From: Castanea sativa
Lineage: Eukaryota > Streptophyta > Magnoliopsida > Fagales > Fagaceae
Length of the DNA stretch: 64,000 bases
Direction: 5' to 3'
Assembly: GCF_040712315.1 (NCBI RefSeq)
Contig: NC_134017.1
Location: 48,357,636 to 48,421,635 of the forward strand
The notes beneath the pieces are model-generated. The model saw only the letters and a list, made by a program, of their open reading frames with translations, was not told where the DNA came from and did no database searches. Below, one piece after another: positions 1-11,532 of the stretch (the first letter of the stretch is position 1; the number at the start of each line of letters is the position of its first letter). The translations under genes and the position numbers were made by a program.

Positions 1-382
1 TCACAGATTGGAGATTTGTGCATCAAAGGAAAGAAGGTTACTACAAGGTCAAGTCCAATTGGATATTGGAGCAAAGGTTCAATTGTAGGTTGGTATTTCG
101 GGATAGGTCAGGGTAGTTGGTAAGATTCTTTATACTTGTAACTGTTTGGTCGTTGATTAGTGAATTCTTGAGACTGGGGACCTTGGAATCACCAAGTGGG
201 GTTTTTGCCTTGCGAGAGGCTTTACCCATTTGTCAATAAATCACCGCGTTAATTTAATTTTCACTACATTTAGTTTATTTGGTGATTTGTTTATGCTTTC
301 ACAATTTGCATGCAATTGAACCCAATTAAGTAACTTGGGTAATTGAATTAATTAATTAGGGTCAAGCTATCTTAACCCAACA
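1..382 (+). mobile_element. 3' end of a copia-like LTR
   Basis: The window opens inside a long terminal repeat that ends ...AACCCAACA at 382. The right edge is supported by comparison: the related sequence at 40740 runs uninterrupted into the same AATATATACCC that follows 382 here, so it acts as an empty site. The body contains no ORF. The assignment to copia-like elements rests on resemblance to plant LTR ends I know and is an inference; the left LTR boundary and the rest of the element lie outside the window. Confidence 0.6.
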
Positions 383-772
383 ATATATACCCGATGTGAG
401 ACTAAACATACACTCACACAACACACTTAACTAACTTAATTCAATATCTAATCAATTTAAGGCAACACAAAAATTAAAAATTTAACAACAAATAATAAAA
501 ACCTTAGTGAAAATATAAAACATTTCTACAATTTTTTATATTACACACCCCTATAAAAAAACATATTTATAATCCATAAGAAAATAAAATTTCAAACGAT
601 CCAATTAAATCTTCAAAGCTACGTATGACTCAAAATTACGGGGTGCAAGAGAAAATTGGTTTTTATTAAAAATTCACTTATTGGAATCAACAACCACAAC
701 TCGCTAGTCAAAAAGAGGGAAAAAAAAAATTAGGATTATTAATCTAGTTGTTCAATTTCTCCTTTGGGAGGT

Positions 773-1175
773 GAACTCTCATCTTTTGAGGGCAAATTCT
801 TTCTTTTTGCTAGATCTATTATTTAAATGATATTAAAATTAGTTTTAAAATTTTTGGGAAATGTCCCTGACCAAATTTGTTTCTGTCACTACAAGAAGAT
901 TAAAAAACTAAATATTGAGAAATGAAAATAAGTTAGCTCATGTATTTTTTTAATATGAAAAATTATTTTACATAAACTCTCATCTTTTGAGGGCAAATTC
1001 TTTCTTTTTTCTAGATCTAATATTTTAAATGATATAAAATTTATTTTTAAATTTTTTGGGAAATGCCCCTGACCAAATTTGTTTCTGTCACTGCAAGACA
1101 ATTAAAAAACTAAATATTGAGAAATGAAAATAAGTTAACTCATGTATTTTTTTTAATATGAAAAATTATTTTACA
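773..1175. repeat. About 200-bp tandem duplication
   Basis: Two adjacent units, about 773-974 and 975-1175, repeat the same sequence from AACTCTCATCTTTTGAGGGC through TATGAAAAATTATTTTACAT with a few mismatches. The homologous place in copy B (41288-41520) has only one unit, so the duplication is specific to copy A. Confidence 0.85.
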
Positions 1176-4060
1176 TGCAATGGGCATGAAAAAAATTGAT
1201 AAAAACATCGTATATGTGTGTAATAAGCATAAACATTATAGATAAATACATACGCACATACATAAATACCTATTTACATAAATGTTTTTGTTTATATGTG
1301 TATGTATGTGTGTGTGATAACCAAATAATACTTTCGAACTTCATAATGAGATATATTCATCTTATTGTGTTCTTTGACCGTAACATCTACAACATTCTCT
1401 TGGATAATAATATTTTTTAAGGCTTTGGTCAATTTTGGTTTAAGATTTGTCACACTTTCTTTTCACCTCCTTGTTTTAGAGAGTTCCACTCCCCAAATTT
1501 AGGAACTCTTGCTAGTTTATTGTATCATAATGAGAAACGAGCGATTATGTGTCATGGATTAATTATTAGTGTTGAGTAATGTTCTACAATAACTAGAGTT
1601 GAGTGAGGTTCCACAATTGAGGAACTCTTTTAACCAGACAGTAGTGTATATTAGAATATGATCGTAAAATTACTCCACAGTCTAGTTATAAGCTAGATTA
1701 TATATATAAAAAAAAAAATTTAATCTTCATGCTAATATTGAGTTAGATATTGTTTCTCAATATTTGAAAAGTCAACATTTTGAAAAAAAAAATGAATACA
1801 ACTATAGTAAAGACGTGTCAAGAAGGACATCATGACCACACTCTCAACTATGTAATGGTTGGATAGCATATAATAGTTTCTTTTGTGGTTAAGCAAAGTA
1901 GAAAAGTTTCTTGGAGAAACTATGGTTATATCGAGACACTTGCAGAGCTAATGAGATAGGGGGCTCTCTTCAATTATTTAATCTTTTTTTTAACATCCAT
2001 ATTTCTTATAAGAAAAAATATATATACATTCATATAATTTAACTCATTTTAAAAAATGATACTACATTTTTAAATAGGATATTTTATCCTAGACTTAAAC
2101 AATATATATGTGTGAATTACATAAAATAAACATAAACATGTGTATGTAAAATTTCATAGGTACAATCAAGAAAAAAAAAAGGAAAATGGATTAATTAAAT
2201 ACACAGAGCAGAGAGTTATACATAACTAATAACATTGTTTAATTACTAATGATGTCAATTCAAACACAAACCCAAAATCAAGAAGGACCTTGACAATATC
2301 CTAGTTGACAAAAATTTGAGAATCGAGTGTCTTAATAGTTTCTTCCTTCTATAGCTGCAAATTGGCGAAGGCTTCTTTCTTTATACATCCTCACATGCTT
2401 TTCATGTGCTCTAGAGTATGTGTGAGATCTTACTTTATGATTATGTCCGATTGGAGTTATTATATCTATGATCATAATTAATTATAGATAACACTTTTAA
2501 TAGGACATAACTTTATTATATTCAAATAACATAGGGTGGACAAACTAAATCATAGTATTTCAATAGTGAATGAAATGCTTTCGATTACTTAGTTAAATTT
2601 TTAATAATTTTAATGACTGAAAAAGACAACCAAACTATATAATGAAAAAATGGTATATGAATATGAAACTAATAATGGCAACATAGGTGTACATAGGAAA
2701 TACTATACCCCTCTACCCCTAAAAGCAAACCCTATCTAGTATAATATGATAAAGTGATCCCACATAATATAAAACCAGGTATATTATGGTTGTGCAAATC
2801 ACTACCTCAAGATTGTAATAAAATTATTTTTAAAGGGGATGGAGACCAATATGAATATGATAGAAAGTGAACAGGTGAAGTTGATAGTGTTTAAATACAT
2901 GAAGTTAATATAACCCATACTATTGATATTACCCATCACACTCTTTTCAACGAGGCAAGGGCTTTCACTACTACGGTGAGGGTCCTCAGTTGAGCTTGCC
3001 TGCTAGTGCAAAATAGTTGTTTTGTTTTATTTTTTGAAAGGTAAAAAGTAAAAACTGGGATTACTAACATGTGAAGTGTGGACTAGAAGTTTGACATGAA
3101 TCGGTTAAACGAAAATAAGTTAATTCCTAAAGTTTTTTTAGCATGAAAAATTAATTTGCATGTAATGGGCACAAAAACAACATAAACATAAACATTAACA
3201 TTATAGATAAATACATACGTACAAACATAAATACCTATTTATATACATTTATTTGTGTATATGTGTGTGTGATAACCAATAGTACTTTCGAAGTTCATAA
3301 TTTGAAATATTCATCTTTTTGGGTTCTTTGGCCACAAAATCTACAACCGCCACTTGGATAATAACATTTTGTAGGGCTTTGTGCAATTTTTATTTAAGAT
3401 TTGTCACACTTTTTTCCACCCCTTGTTTTAGAGAATTCTACTCCCAAAAATTGATGAACTCTTGCTAGTTTATAGTATCATAATGAGCAATGAGCGATTA
3501 TGTGCTAGGGATTAATTACTAGTATTGAGTGAGGTTCCACAATTGAGGAACTCTTACAACTTGATAGTAGTGTATTATTAGAATTTGATCCTAGAATTAC
3601 TCCACGGTCTAGGTATAAGCTAGATTATAAAATTAGGTTTAATTAATCTTGATGCTAATATTGAGTTAGGTATTGTTTCTCAATATTTGAAAAGTCAAAC
3701 ATTTTGACAAAAATGAATACAACAATAATAAAGACGTGTCAAGAAGGACATCACGACCAAACTCTCAAATATGTAATGATTGGATTACATTTAAGAGTGT
3801 CTTTTGTAGAAGACCAAAGTAGAAAAGTTTGATGGAAAAACTATGGTCATATTGTGAAACTTGAAGAGCTAATGAGATAGGGGGCTCTCTTAGATTATTT
3901 AAAATTTTTTACTTTATCATCCATATTTCTTTTAACAATACACACACACACACACTCACATAAATTTTAAAGTATTTCAAAAAATGATACTATAATTTTA
4001 AATAGGATATTTTACTCTAGACTTAAACATAATATGTGTGGCTTACATAAAATAAGCATA
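1120..4060. repeat. Internal direct duplication of about 1 kb
   Basis: Segment 1120-2110 is repeated at 3105-4060 in the same orientation. Landmarks: the ATAAATACCTATTTA block at about 1265 and 3228, the TGCTAGTTTAT block near 1512 and 3463, and the GGGGGCTCTC block near 1958 and 3878. The spacer 2110-3105 is AT-rich and unrecognised. Copy B has one equivalent of this segment. Confidence 0.8.
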
Positions 4061-4867
4061 AACTAACATAAAGCCTTCTATAAACAAAAGTATATAAAAT
4101 GATTACTCAAAAAGTATAGACAATGAACTCACCACACTCTCTTGGGAGTACACCATAACAAAGTGGTCCTAAGAGGCAGAGGGTTGAGAGTCACCCCCAA
4201 GTTTAGATCTAGGAACCAACTTGAGCCCCTTGTAGAGGCATAAGCACCAAAGATTGTGTCTAGAGTTAGGGTACATGATGGGATGGAGTTTGGCACCTTA
4301 AGCCTTCCCACCATGTAGGCTAGGCTTTATTCATTGTGTTCCATTGCCTAATTCTATCAAGCAATCCCCTAATGGGTCATCCTAAACATTCAAGAAGTAA
4401 AACACACACACGCACACACACTAATACAAACCCTATGCTATCCATACATCACACCCATCATCATACATCATCATATGCATCACTTATTTATCCTATCATC
4501 ATTACATCATAGCATGTTAATATCATTCAAGTTCATCATTTCTATCATCTAAGTTCATGCTCACATCTTAATCACATCCTACACATGTTTCGAATTCCTA
4601 TTCATAGTTTTCAAGCATCAAAGGAAGATCAAACTTGTTAATAACAAGTAATCAAAGGAATAAACGACAAGCAATCAACAAACAAAAAAGAATGATTTGG
4701 AAATTTGAGTTTATGGTTGAACCTATGCGTGCATGACTAAGGTTGCACACACAAGCTCGTGGAGGTACATACGTAGGATTGATCATGCACACACAACCCG
4801 ACCCATAATCCAAATTTCTACACTGCTCTATTGTAAGGCATATATCTAACCTAATTAAATGAGATTA

Positions 4868-5714
4868 AATTTTTTTGGTTTTTAGACCCTTGTTATAACA
4901 AATATTAACCAATTTTATGACCAAGTTATTAATTAGATCAATTATGAAGTGCCCTGGTTAATGCAACAATCACCAATATCAATCAAGAGAAGCGCGACGA
5001 AAATAGAACAGTACACATCTATATAGTGACCTAAAGAAAATCAATGGAATAAAATTAAACAGTAATAACCCTAGAGGGATTTAATTAACCTAAAAATCTT
5101 AAGGTAAAACATATCCAATAATTGATTAAAAGTTTTACATAAACCAAATAATCCCATTTCTAATAAAACTTACTATTGCTACCCAACACATCTCTGAATC
5201 CACAGAATACTATAGTTAGCAAACTTTGTTGAATGCGAATCTCTAATCAACAAATCCAAGTACCCACTTGAAGATTTTGATTTTAGCAACTATGTAAATA
5301 GGAACTTCAACAACACCGGAGTTTCTTCAAAAAAATCTTTAAGAGAGCTTTGGGTACGAAAATCTTAGATATAGAATAAGCGGCTCTACTCTCTTTGTAA
5401 TCACTTCATATAAGGTCCCTCTTTATAGTCTAGCATAAGTGGCACAAAACCCTAGAAGCTTGGACAATAGGCAGGCTTGAAATCTACAATCTGATCTGTG
5501 TCGTTCAATAGATCGACTTAAGTACTCAATTGATCATATACTTACAGTCTCAATTGATTGACTAACTATCGAAAGTTGGCAAACATACTAAAAGTTGACG
5601 GTAAAATACAGAATCTGGCAACTGTCTTGTTTCAACAAACAAACCATTAAATTTACTAACAAGACATATTTTGTTCACGGATTGGCAACCAAAAAAAAAA
5701 AAAAAAACCTAACA
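4868..5714 (-). mobile_element. LTR-like block in copy A
   Basis: On the minus strand this block begins TGTTAGGTTTT (5714) and ends near a GGGTCTAAAAACC segment (about 4875) that resembles the end of the LTRs at 32531-33373 and 22280-23172. Its length, near 850 bp, fits that LTR family. It also carries the paired GATC-rich motifs (5508-5575) seen in those LTRs. No primer-binding site or gag follows it, so it is a relic; the low-coordinate boundary is uncertain. Confidence 0.45.
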
Positions 5715-5892
5715 AGTATGTCACTTCAAGAAAATTTAACTCTCTTTTAACCAATTACTTTATCTCTATCATCTATTCTTTGGTTGTCGTATTGATTTAT
5801 GAATAAATTTCATGTAAAATTGGAAGTTTTATTAATGGTTTCTACTTTTTTTGAATCATGTTACACCTGGAATCAATGAAAATAATAATTTA

Positions 5893-5937
5893 AATGATTT
5901 TATAAATTTTTTTTTTTGAAAGTAATGATTTTATAAA
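5893..5937 (-). mobile_element. Tail-only retroposon insertion
   Basis: A 14-bp direct repeat AATGATTTTATAAA (5893-5906 and 5924-5937) flanks only 17 bases, eleven T followed by GAAAGT. This looks like a retroposed poly(A) tail with almost no body, in minus orientation. A local slippage origin cannot be excluded. Confidence 0.45.
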
Positions 5938-7503
5938 TTTGAAACTTTAATTGACAAATTTAAAAGCGGGTATAAAGTGTAAGTTTTTTTTTAATAGCAA
6001 TTTCTCCTATTATATTTAATCCCCACCTCTAATTTCCACTAACAACCAAACAATGAGTTGAATACTTATCCCTCTGTCTTTCCTCTCATTGTTTTAAACA
6101 TCAAAGTAAAAAAATATAGATAACTTTTCCTTTCCTGTTCTTTACTTTCTCCTATAATAATTTCTCCTCTTCCTACGAACTCCCTGCATATATATCTTAT
6201 CCATTTCTAGTAAAAAAAAAGATCCAAATTGGAGGGAGTAACCTCCAGCCGTTCTAAACAATGTGCCATATAGAGACATTGAGAGAAAAATGCTTTTGAA
6301 TGCTAAGTTATTTCGCTCCGTGTACATGATATAATTCTTAAAAATCGGTTCAACATATGCTGCCGTTACTTAAAAGTGGCAATCTCGTATCAAGCAGAAA
6401 AAAGTAATTGAATCCTTTTCAACATTTTCACACAAACATCAAACAAGTGGTTCAACTTTGGCTGAAGATTAACGCAGGACCACCTAAGGGACAAAAGATT
6501 AGACAGAAACAGCTTGGAAAAGGGAAGATCCGATGGCATGTTTTCATAATTTTGTTTAAATGTGCGCATTGATCAACATACATATTCTCACTGATCAGAA
6601 AAAAATGAACAAAAACAGAAAAACAAAAAAATAAAATAAAATGGAAAAATATACATATTCCCGTGGACTATTTTGATCTAGTGTCTGCATTTTATCTAGC
6701 TACTACTGCCACACGCACTTGCCTTAATTTGTACTTCATTTAATATGTATATAACAACATAGCCGGCATATATTTTTTCGTAGGAATGCATTTTATTTTT
6801 TAAATGAATATTTCCTTTAAAAGAAACAGGATGTGTTAGGAATAATGGTTAAATTATATCAAAATTAGATGGAAAAATTAAAATATTGATTTAGCTTCAT
6901 GACAAAACCGGTCCTGAAAAATCCCATGTCTGTTTGATCATTTGTCTAAAAGGTACGGAATAAAAAAGACTGGTGATAGAAAAGTTCTTTCAATGGAAAG
7001 CGGGTCCATGATGGCTATAGTAGAATTGAAGAGGAGTATCGAGAGGGAATGATCCAGAGCATATGCCAATCTATTTCCATGGAATATCCATATCTAAAGT
7101 GCTGATCACACAGAATAAAAAGCGGCCGTGGAAGTTTTGGCAAAACGCAGAACTCATGAATGGTGGAAATAGATGTGTTAGGAGGGTAGAGAAGAATAAC
7201 AGGGCGATTCTCTTAGGGCAGAAATGTTGTGTGTATTTGCATGCACAAGTGCCCATTCCTGCCAAAGGAGAATTACCCTGCCATTCTACTACTACATCTG
7301 TTCCATTTCACTACTTAATTTCCCATGCACCAGCACTACGTTCTTTCTTGATTTGTATGGTAATCTCTGTGTGTGTGTGTGTGTGTGTAAAGAATGAATA
7401 TGGCAATGCCCATTTTGTTTCATATATTGACTTTTTTGCTTTGTGTTTGTTTGTTCGTTTCGACTCCTTAAACCAGATTGTTTAACCTAATTTATTAACC
7501 AAG
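5938..7503. other. Intergenic, nothing recognised
   Basis: AT-rich sequence with a GT microsatellite at 7366-7388. A 140-codon open frame at 7063-7485 reads through the microsatellite and matches no family I know, so I do not call it a gene. Confidence 0.6.
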
Positions 7504-7800
7504 CACTACAAAAAAAATGTTCTATAGCCGCGTTTTGAAAACGTGGCTATAGGTTAGAAAAACGTGGTTATAGGACGATTTGGTCTATAGCCACGTTTTT
7601 TTAGGCCACGTTTTTACCCATGGCCTAAAATGCGTAACTATAGCCTACAGGGGTCTATGACCACGTTTTTATAGCCGTGGCTATAGGCCGAGACCAATGG
7701 CCACGTTTTTATAGCCGTGGCTATAGGACAAAAGTTGATTACCTGGAAGGAAGATTAGCCGCATTCAAAACAAAAAGCCATGGGTAAAAACGTGGCCTAA
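7504..7800 (+). mobile_element. CACTA transposon terminus
   Basis: The sequence CACTACAAAAAAAATG at 7504 is a typical CACTA (En/Spm-type) terminal inverted repeat. It is followed to about 7800 by many direct and inverted copies of a short subterminal motif of the type CTATAGCCACGTTTT, at about 7523, 7580, 7670 and 7700, which are where such transposases normally bind. I found no matching right end before 13 kb. A similar terminus in the opposite orientation closes the window at 63982, but the flanking trinucleotides differ (AAG and AAT), so these are separate insertions. Confidence 0.7.
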
Positions 7801-7934
7801 ACAAATTCAATCCCATCACCAGACTGATCAACTTCCTTAACCTAAACAAAAAGCCAAAAGCCAAAGTCAATTAACTTTAAAATGAGTGAGTTATGTGTGT
7901 ATTTAAGGGTAGAGTAGGCCTCTTATCTGCATAC

Positions 7935-8036
7935 CTTTAACCAGGATGCAATATGTGCTAAAGAATGTGCAAGGATGCCACCACCACCTGGTGGGATCAG
8001 GCTGAAGTGCCGTAATGTCCCTTTCAAGGCATCAAA
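7935..8036 (-). CDS. Candidate internal exon, 34 codons
   Basis: A 102-bp segment is open in one minus-strand frame and is bounded by a GCAG acceptor (8037-8040) and an AAAG|GTATGC donor (7934-7933). It is symmetrical (phase 0 to phase 0) and encodes a peptide starting FDALKGTLRHFSLIPP, followed by four glycines, GILAHSLAHIASWLK. Amino-acid composition and splice signals look like a real exon, but I cannot name the family. It may belong to a minus-strand gene whose non-coding first exons lie at 11533-12830, or be a gene piece captured near the CACTA end 430 bp away. Confidence 0.4.
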
Positions 8037-8699
8037 CTGCGAGAATCATAAGATCATAGAGAAATTACAAAAGGATATTGGTAAAAAATTTTGGAATTAG
8101 TATGACTTAAAAACTTTTTTATGATCGTGAGAACAGTAGGAACAATAGCCGGGTTGAGCATCTACACTTTACACAGATCAACATGAATCACTTTTACTAA
8201 AAAACCTTTTAATGTGTTATGCATCTATGCATACACAGATCAACATGAATCACTTCTACCAAAAACTTCTTCTTAAGTATTAAACAACATCCATCGCTAT
8301 CCATTAGTTACATTAAATGGTTCCCAAGAATTCAAACATTTGCAACAAGATCAATTAAATGATATCTATTTACAAGAATCTAAGAAAATTGCTCAAACAG
8401 CTAGTCACCTCATCCTATATGCCACATGTTTTAGTTAAGGAAGTAGTAAACAGAAAATCTGAACCAATGGAGCATTAACTAAATCATAATCTCCAAAAAC
8501 TGCACATGAGAGTGGATAACTAACAAGAAATTTGGCATACAATTTAGCAGCAGGCTTGCAGCCAATGAAGAAGAAGACCCTTCTCCAGTTTCCACCTTAA
8601 ATTCTTTTCTGGACCTTCAATTCCCTCCCCTGCCAATTTTGTTTTCTATTGTTGCTTTCCCTTCTCTTACTCACCAATATTTCTTTTTCTTGCGAGAGA

Positions 8700-9300
8700 A
8701 AAAACATGTTTGGGCTCTATCTAGAAGTCCAAAGGCAACAAAGTAGTCATGAGGAAACTTGCTAATAACAAGAGGCGAAAAGTTTTCGAGAGAGTCAAAA
8801 GTATTCCTCCGTTGTAAGGAATCACCAAGACCTTCCTGAGACTTCCTCGCCGGTTGCAGATGTTTACGTTAAGACCCTCCCCTAAGTATTGCACAGGCTA
8901 CAGAACACAATTCCGAAAAGGCCCTCCCCTAAGAGGGGGGTTAACATCTCTATGTTAAGAATACATAAGGGGCAAATACTTCCTTAGATTGGTATTCATG
9001 GGACAAAACAGTGTGAAGTGGCTCCTTGAGACCTGGTTGGAACTCACACAGGCTGATTCCAAGACTTTTGTGAGTACTAACAAGGAGGCTAACAAAGTCA
9101 TCATGGTCCAACAACAAACCAACGCCTTTGGCAACTATGTGACCATAACAGAATACAGTGGTGGGGGACATCAAGGGATGGCTGCTATTTCAGAAGGGCT
9201 GGTTAGCTGTGGAGCGCAATTCCTTCTTTTGATGTGGACTGTTTGGAGAGAAAGGAATTCACAGGACTTTAAAGAAAAAGAATGTTCAGAGCTCTCATTT
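8700..9300 (+). pseudogene. Degenerate element-type ORF fragment
   Basis: The frame at 8989-9290 contains a block around WLLETWLELTQADSKTF, NAFGNYVTITEY and GGGHQG that resembles a domain I have seen ahead of zinc knuckles in plant LINE-like ORF1 proteins. Frames upstream (8700-8988) have stops. There is no start context, no splice structure and no flanking domain. The identification is from memory of the motif pattern only. Confidence 0.3.
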
Positions 9301-9379
9301 TTTTTCATTAATTTAAAATTATTTACTTCTTTATTTATAGAATTAATTAAAAAAAAATTGCATTCTTTATAATTCACTT

Positions 9380-9896
9380 CTAAAGTTAGTGAAACTTCTA
9401 CAATAGACAGGAAATTGGCATATAAATTTTTCCAGACTGCTTAAAAAAAAATTTTAAATGAATAAATAAAAAAGTTTAATCAATTGGAAAATTAATTTAT
9501 ATTTTAAAAAATTGACATCTACAATAGACAGGAAATTGGCAATTAAATTGTCAAGACTGCTTAAAACAACCAAAAAAAAAAAAGGTTCAATGTATAGGAA
9601 AGATAAGTTATATAAAAAATGTAATCTTCTCATCATATTCAACAATAACATTCCTCTTATTCATTATTTCAAACACCAAGATGTTGAAACTTATGCTATG
9701 ATAGCACATTTTAGAACCAAGATTTTCAACTAGACCATTGATGGCCAAATAAACAGGTGTGTTAGCACTAATGCTTAAAACCGAAGCCTAATGCAACAAT
9801 AGCAACCAATCCAGCAACAGAATATGATAATATGAACATCTATGCTAAATTAGCCATCAAATGCAAAATTGAAAACTCACACTGTTCACATCAGAC

Positions 9897-9928
<32 letters not shown>

Positions 9929-10500
9929 GTATTGAGTTAAGATTGACCTAGAAAAAGGGGGGGTGGAGTGGAAAGTAACAAGGTTTTGCAGAGAGTATTG
10001 GGGGGGGGGGGGGGGGGCCGGCGGGGGAGAAGAAATGGAAAACTTACTAGCAAACATAGAATATGACATTAACAGATGCAATAGCCTCATAATTAAAGAC
10101 CCTCCTATCAAATGAAGAAATGAATAAAGAACATCATCACTGATTAGCTGGACATATATATATATATATATATTTAAAGCAGGCCCAACCTCACAGCTTT
10201 CATCTTTTGGAAACAAAAGATGTTATGCATTTCAAGCTTGACTTGATGAAATCATTTATAATTTCTTAGACTAGACATTAGCATATAACAATGCAAAAAT
10301 CAATAAAAAAACTTTTTAAAATAAATTAGACAGCCACACATTACTAACCAAATAAAGTGCTATCAAAAAATTTTGCAATCAGCTTATTGTACTATATTAG
10401 AAGGACTGCAACTTATGCTCTTTAGCAATAATTAATAGAGTTATTGAAGCAAGTCCCAGTGAGGTTACAAAAAGATAACAATCAAAAGCATTAAGAAGTA
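9380..10500. other. Intergenic or intronic, low-complexity rich
   Basis: AT-rich sequence holding a GT/GA microsatellite (9898-9924), a poly-G run (10001-10017) and a TA repeat (10154-10174). A short minus-strand segment near 10080-10140 has splice-like borders but no persuasive coding content. Confidence 0.5.
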
Positions 10501-10507
10501 TTTGTGC

Positions 10508-10564
10508 TTAATAATAGGAGAATTTTTTTTTTTTTTTTTTGATAAGTAGTTAATAGTAGGAGAA
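10508..10564 (-). mobile_element. Tail-only retroposon insertion
   Basis: Fifteen-base direct repeats, TTAATAATAGGAGAA (10508-10522) and TTAATAGTAGGAGAA (10550-10564), differ at one position. They flank 27 bases: eighteen T followed by GATAAGTAG. Read on the minus strand this is nine bases plus a poly(A) tail with a target-site duplication, the signature of a LINE-mediated insertion truncated almost to nothing. Confidence 0.6.
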
Positions 10565-10614
10565 ATGAAATCCACTACCATTCATGTTCATGATAGGACA
10601 AACAGATAAATTAC

Positions 10615-10771
10615 CTTGTGATTCAATTGCAATAGTGTATCTGTGCCATTTGTTGTACACGCTTTTGATTCTCTCATCTACTCTTTGCTTTGGAATGAGT
10701 TTTTTGCTTCCTAGATCTTCTAGTAACTTTTGTTGGACACGCTTTTGATTCTCTCATCTACTCTTTGCTAT
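10615..10771 (-). other. Candidate exon with internal duplication
   Basis: On the minus strand a pyrimidine-rich tract and GCCTAG acceptor (10772) precede 157 bases that end in CACAAG|GTAATT. Within it a segment of about 37 bp (10659-10697 and 10732-10769) is repeated about 73 bp apart with one or two changes. One frame after the duplication is open to the donor. Because of the duplication and earlier stops I cannot decide whether it codes. Confidence 0.3.
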
Positions 10772-11532
10772 CTAGGCATATTGAAAAATTAATAACAGAT
10801 AACAGGAAAAAATACTCAATATCAAAGCATCATAAATATGGGGGTGGGAAATAATTGCATCAAACATTTAAAAAAGAAAAAAAAAATCTAAAGGGCTAAA
10901 TCCAAATGCAGCAACATTTGAAGCAATTTTAAAGATTTTTTCCTCCTCTCAGTGGCTCCCACTCATCTTTTTCTTTTTTCTTTTTTGTTTTTTTCAAATC
11001 TATTAATCATTCTGCAACATGAAAATCACAATCAATACGTATACTTGTCAATTGAAAACAGTCCAAAGTTTACTGCCAACAACGTAGGAGTTATAGCCGT
11101 AACTGGAGATTGCGCTAACTTCCATAAATATATGTACTTTGCCTAAAAAAGTCTGTAATTCCACACCATGAAAAAAAAAAAATTCCAGGTTATCTTTAAA
11201 CTTTAGACTACAAAAATCTAATTCCATCCAAACCAAGAAAAGAAGACAAACTATACTTCATCCAAAAAGTTTTTTATAAAGAACATTATAATTTCAGATT
11301 TCAAAATCCAATAATTTCAATCCCCCTTACAAATAATAGAACAGGTAAGAGGGAAAACAAAACTTGACAATTAAAGCGAAATGATTTTAAAGGATTACTA
11401 ACCATTAAAACTCATGTAGCATCTCATTTGGTGGGTGTTTCCACTTATAGGGAGGAAAAGAGTTATGAGTCAAAATTCCTAAACTAACAACAAACCATAA
11501 TTGAAGAGAATATTAGGAAAAGAAATTAATAC

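Larger units (their letters stand above)
383..6070. repeat. Dispersed unit, copy A (5.7 kb)
   Basis: This stretch is collinear, in direct orientation, with 40748-44998. Shared landmarks include the starts at 383 and 40748, the segment near 4130-4330 against 43212-43450, the segment at 4950-5715 against 43980-44735, and the ends near 6070 and 44998. Copy A is longer because it carries internal duplications (773-1175 and 1120-4060). No conserved ORF spans it; the short frames at 4129-4314 and 43212-43406 differ between copies and look non-coding. It may be an old non-autonomous retroelement, since both copies include an LTR-like block. Confidence 0.75.

Noticed and set aside
4129..4314. 61-codon minus-strand frame, with a partner at 43212-43406
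   Set aside because: Both lie in the dispersed unit, but the frames differ between copies and one contains a poly-C run translated as glycine, so no coding constraint is seen.
7063..7485. 140-codon open frame starting MPIYFHGISISK
   Set aside because: It reads through a GT microsatellite as Cys-Val repeats, has no family resemblance, and lies in ordinary intergenic sequence.
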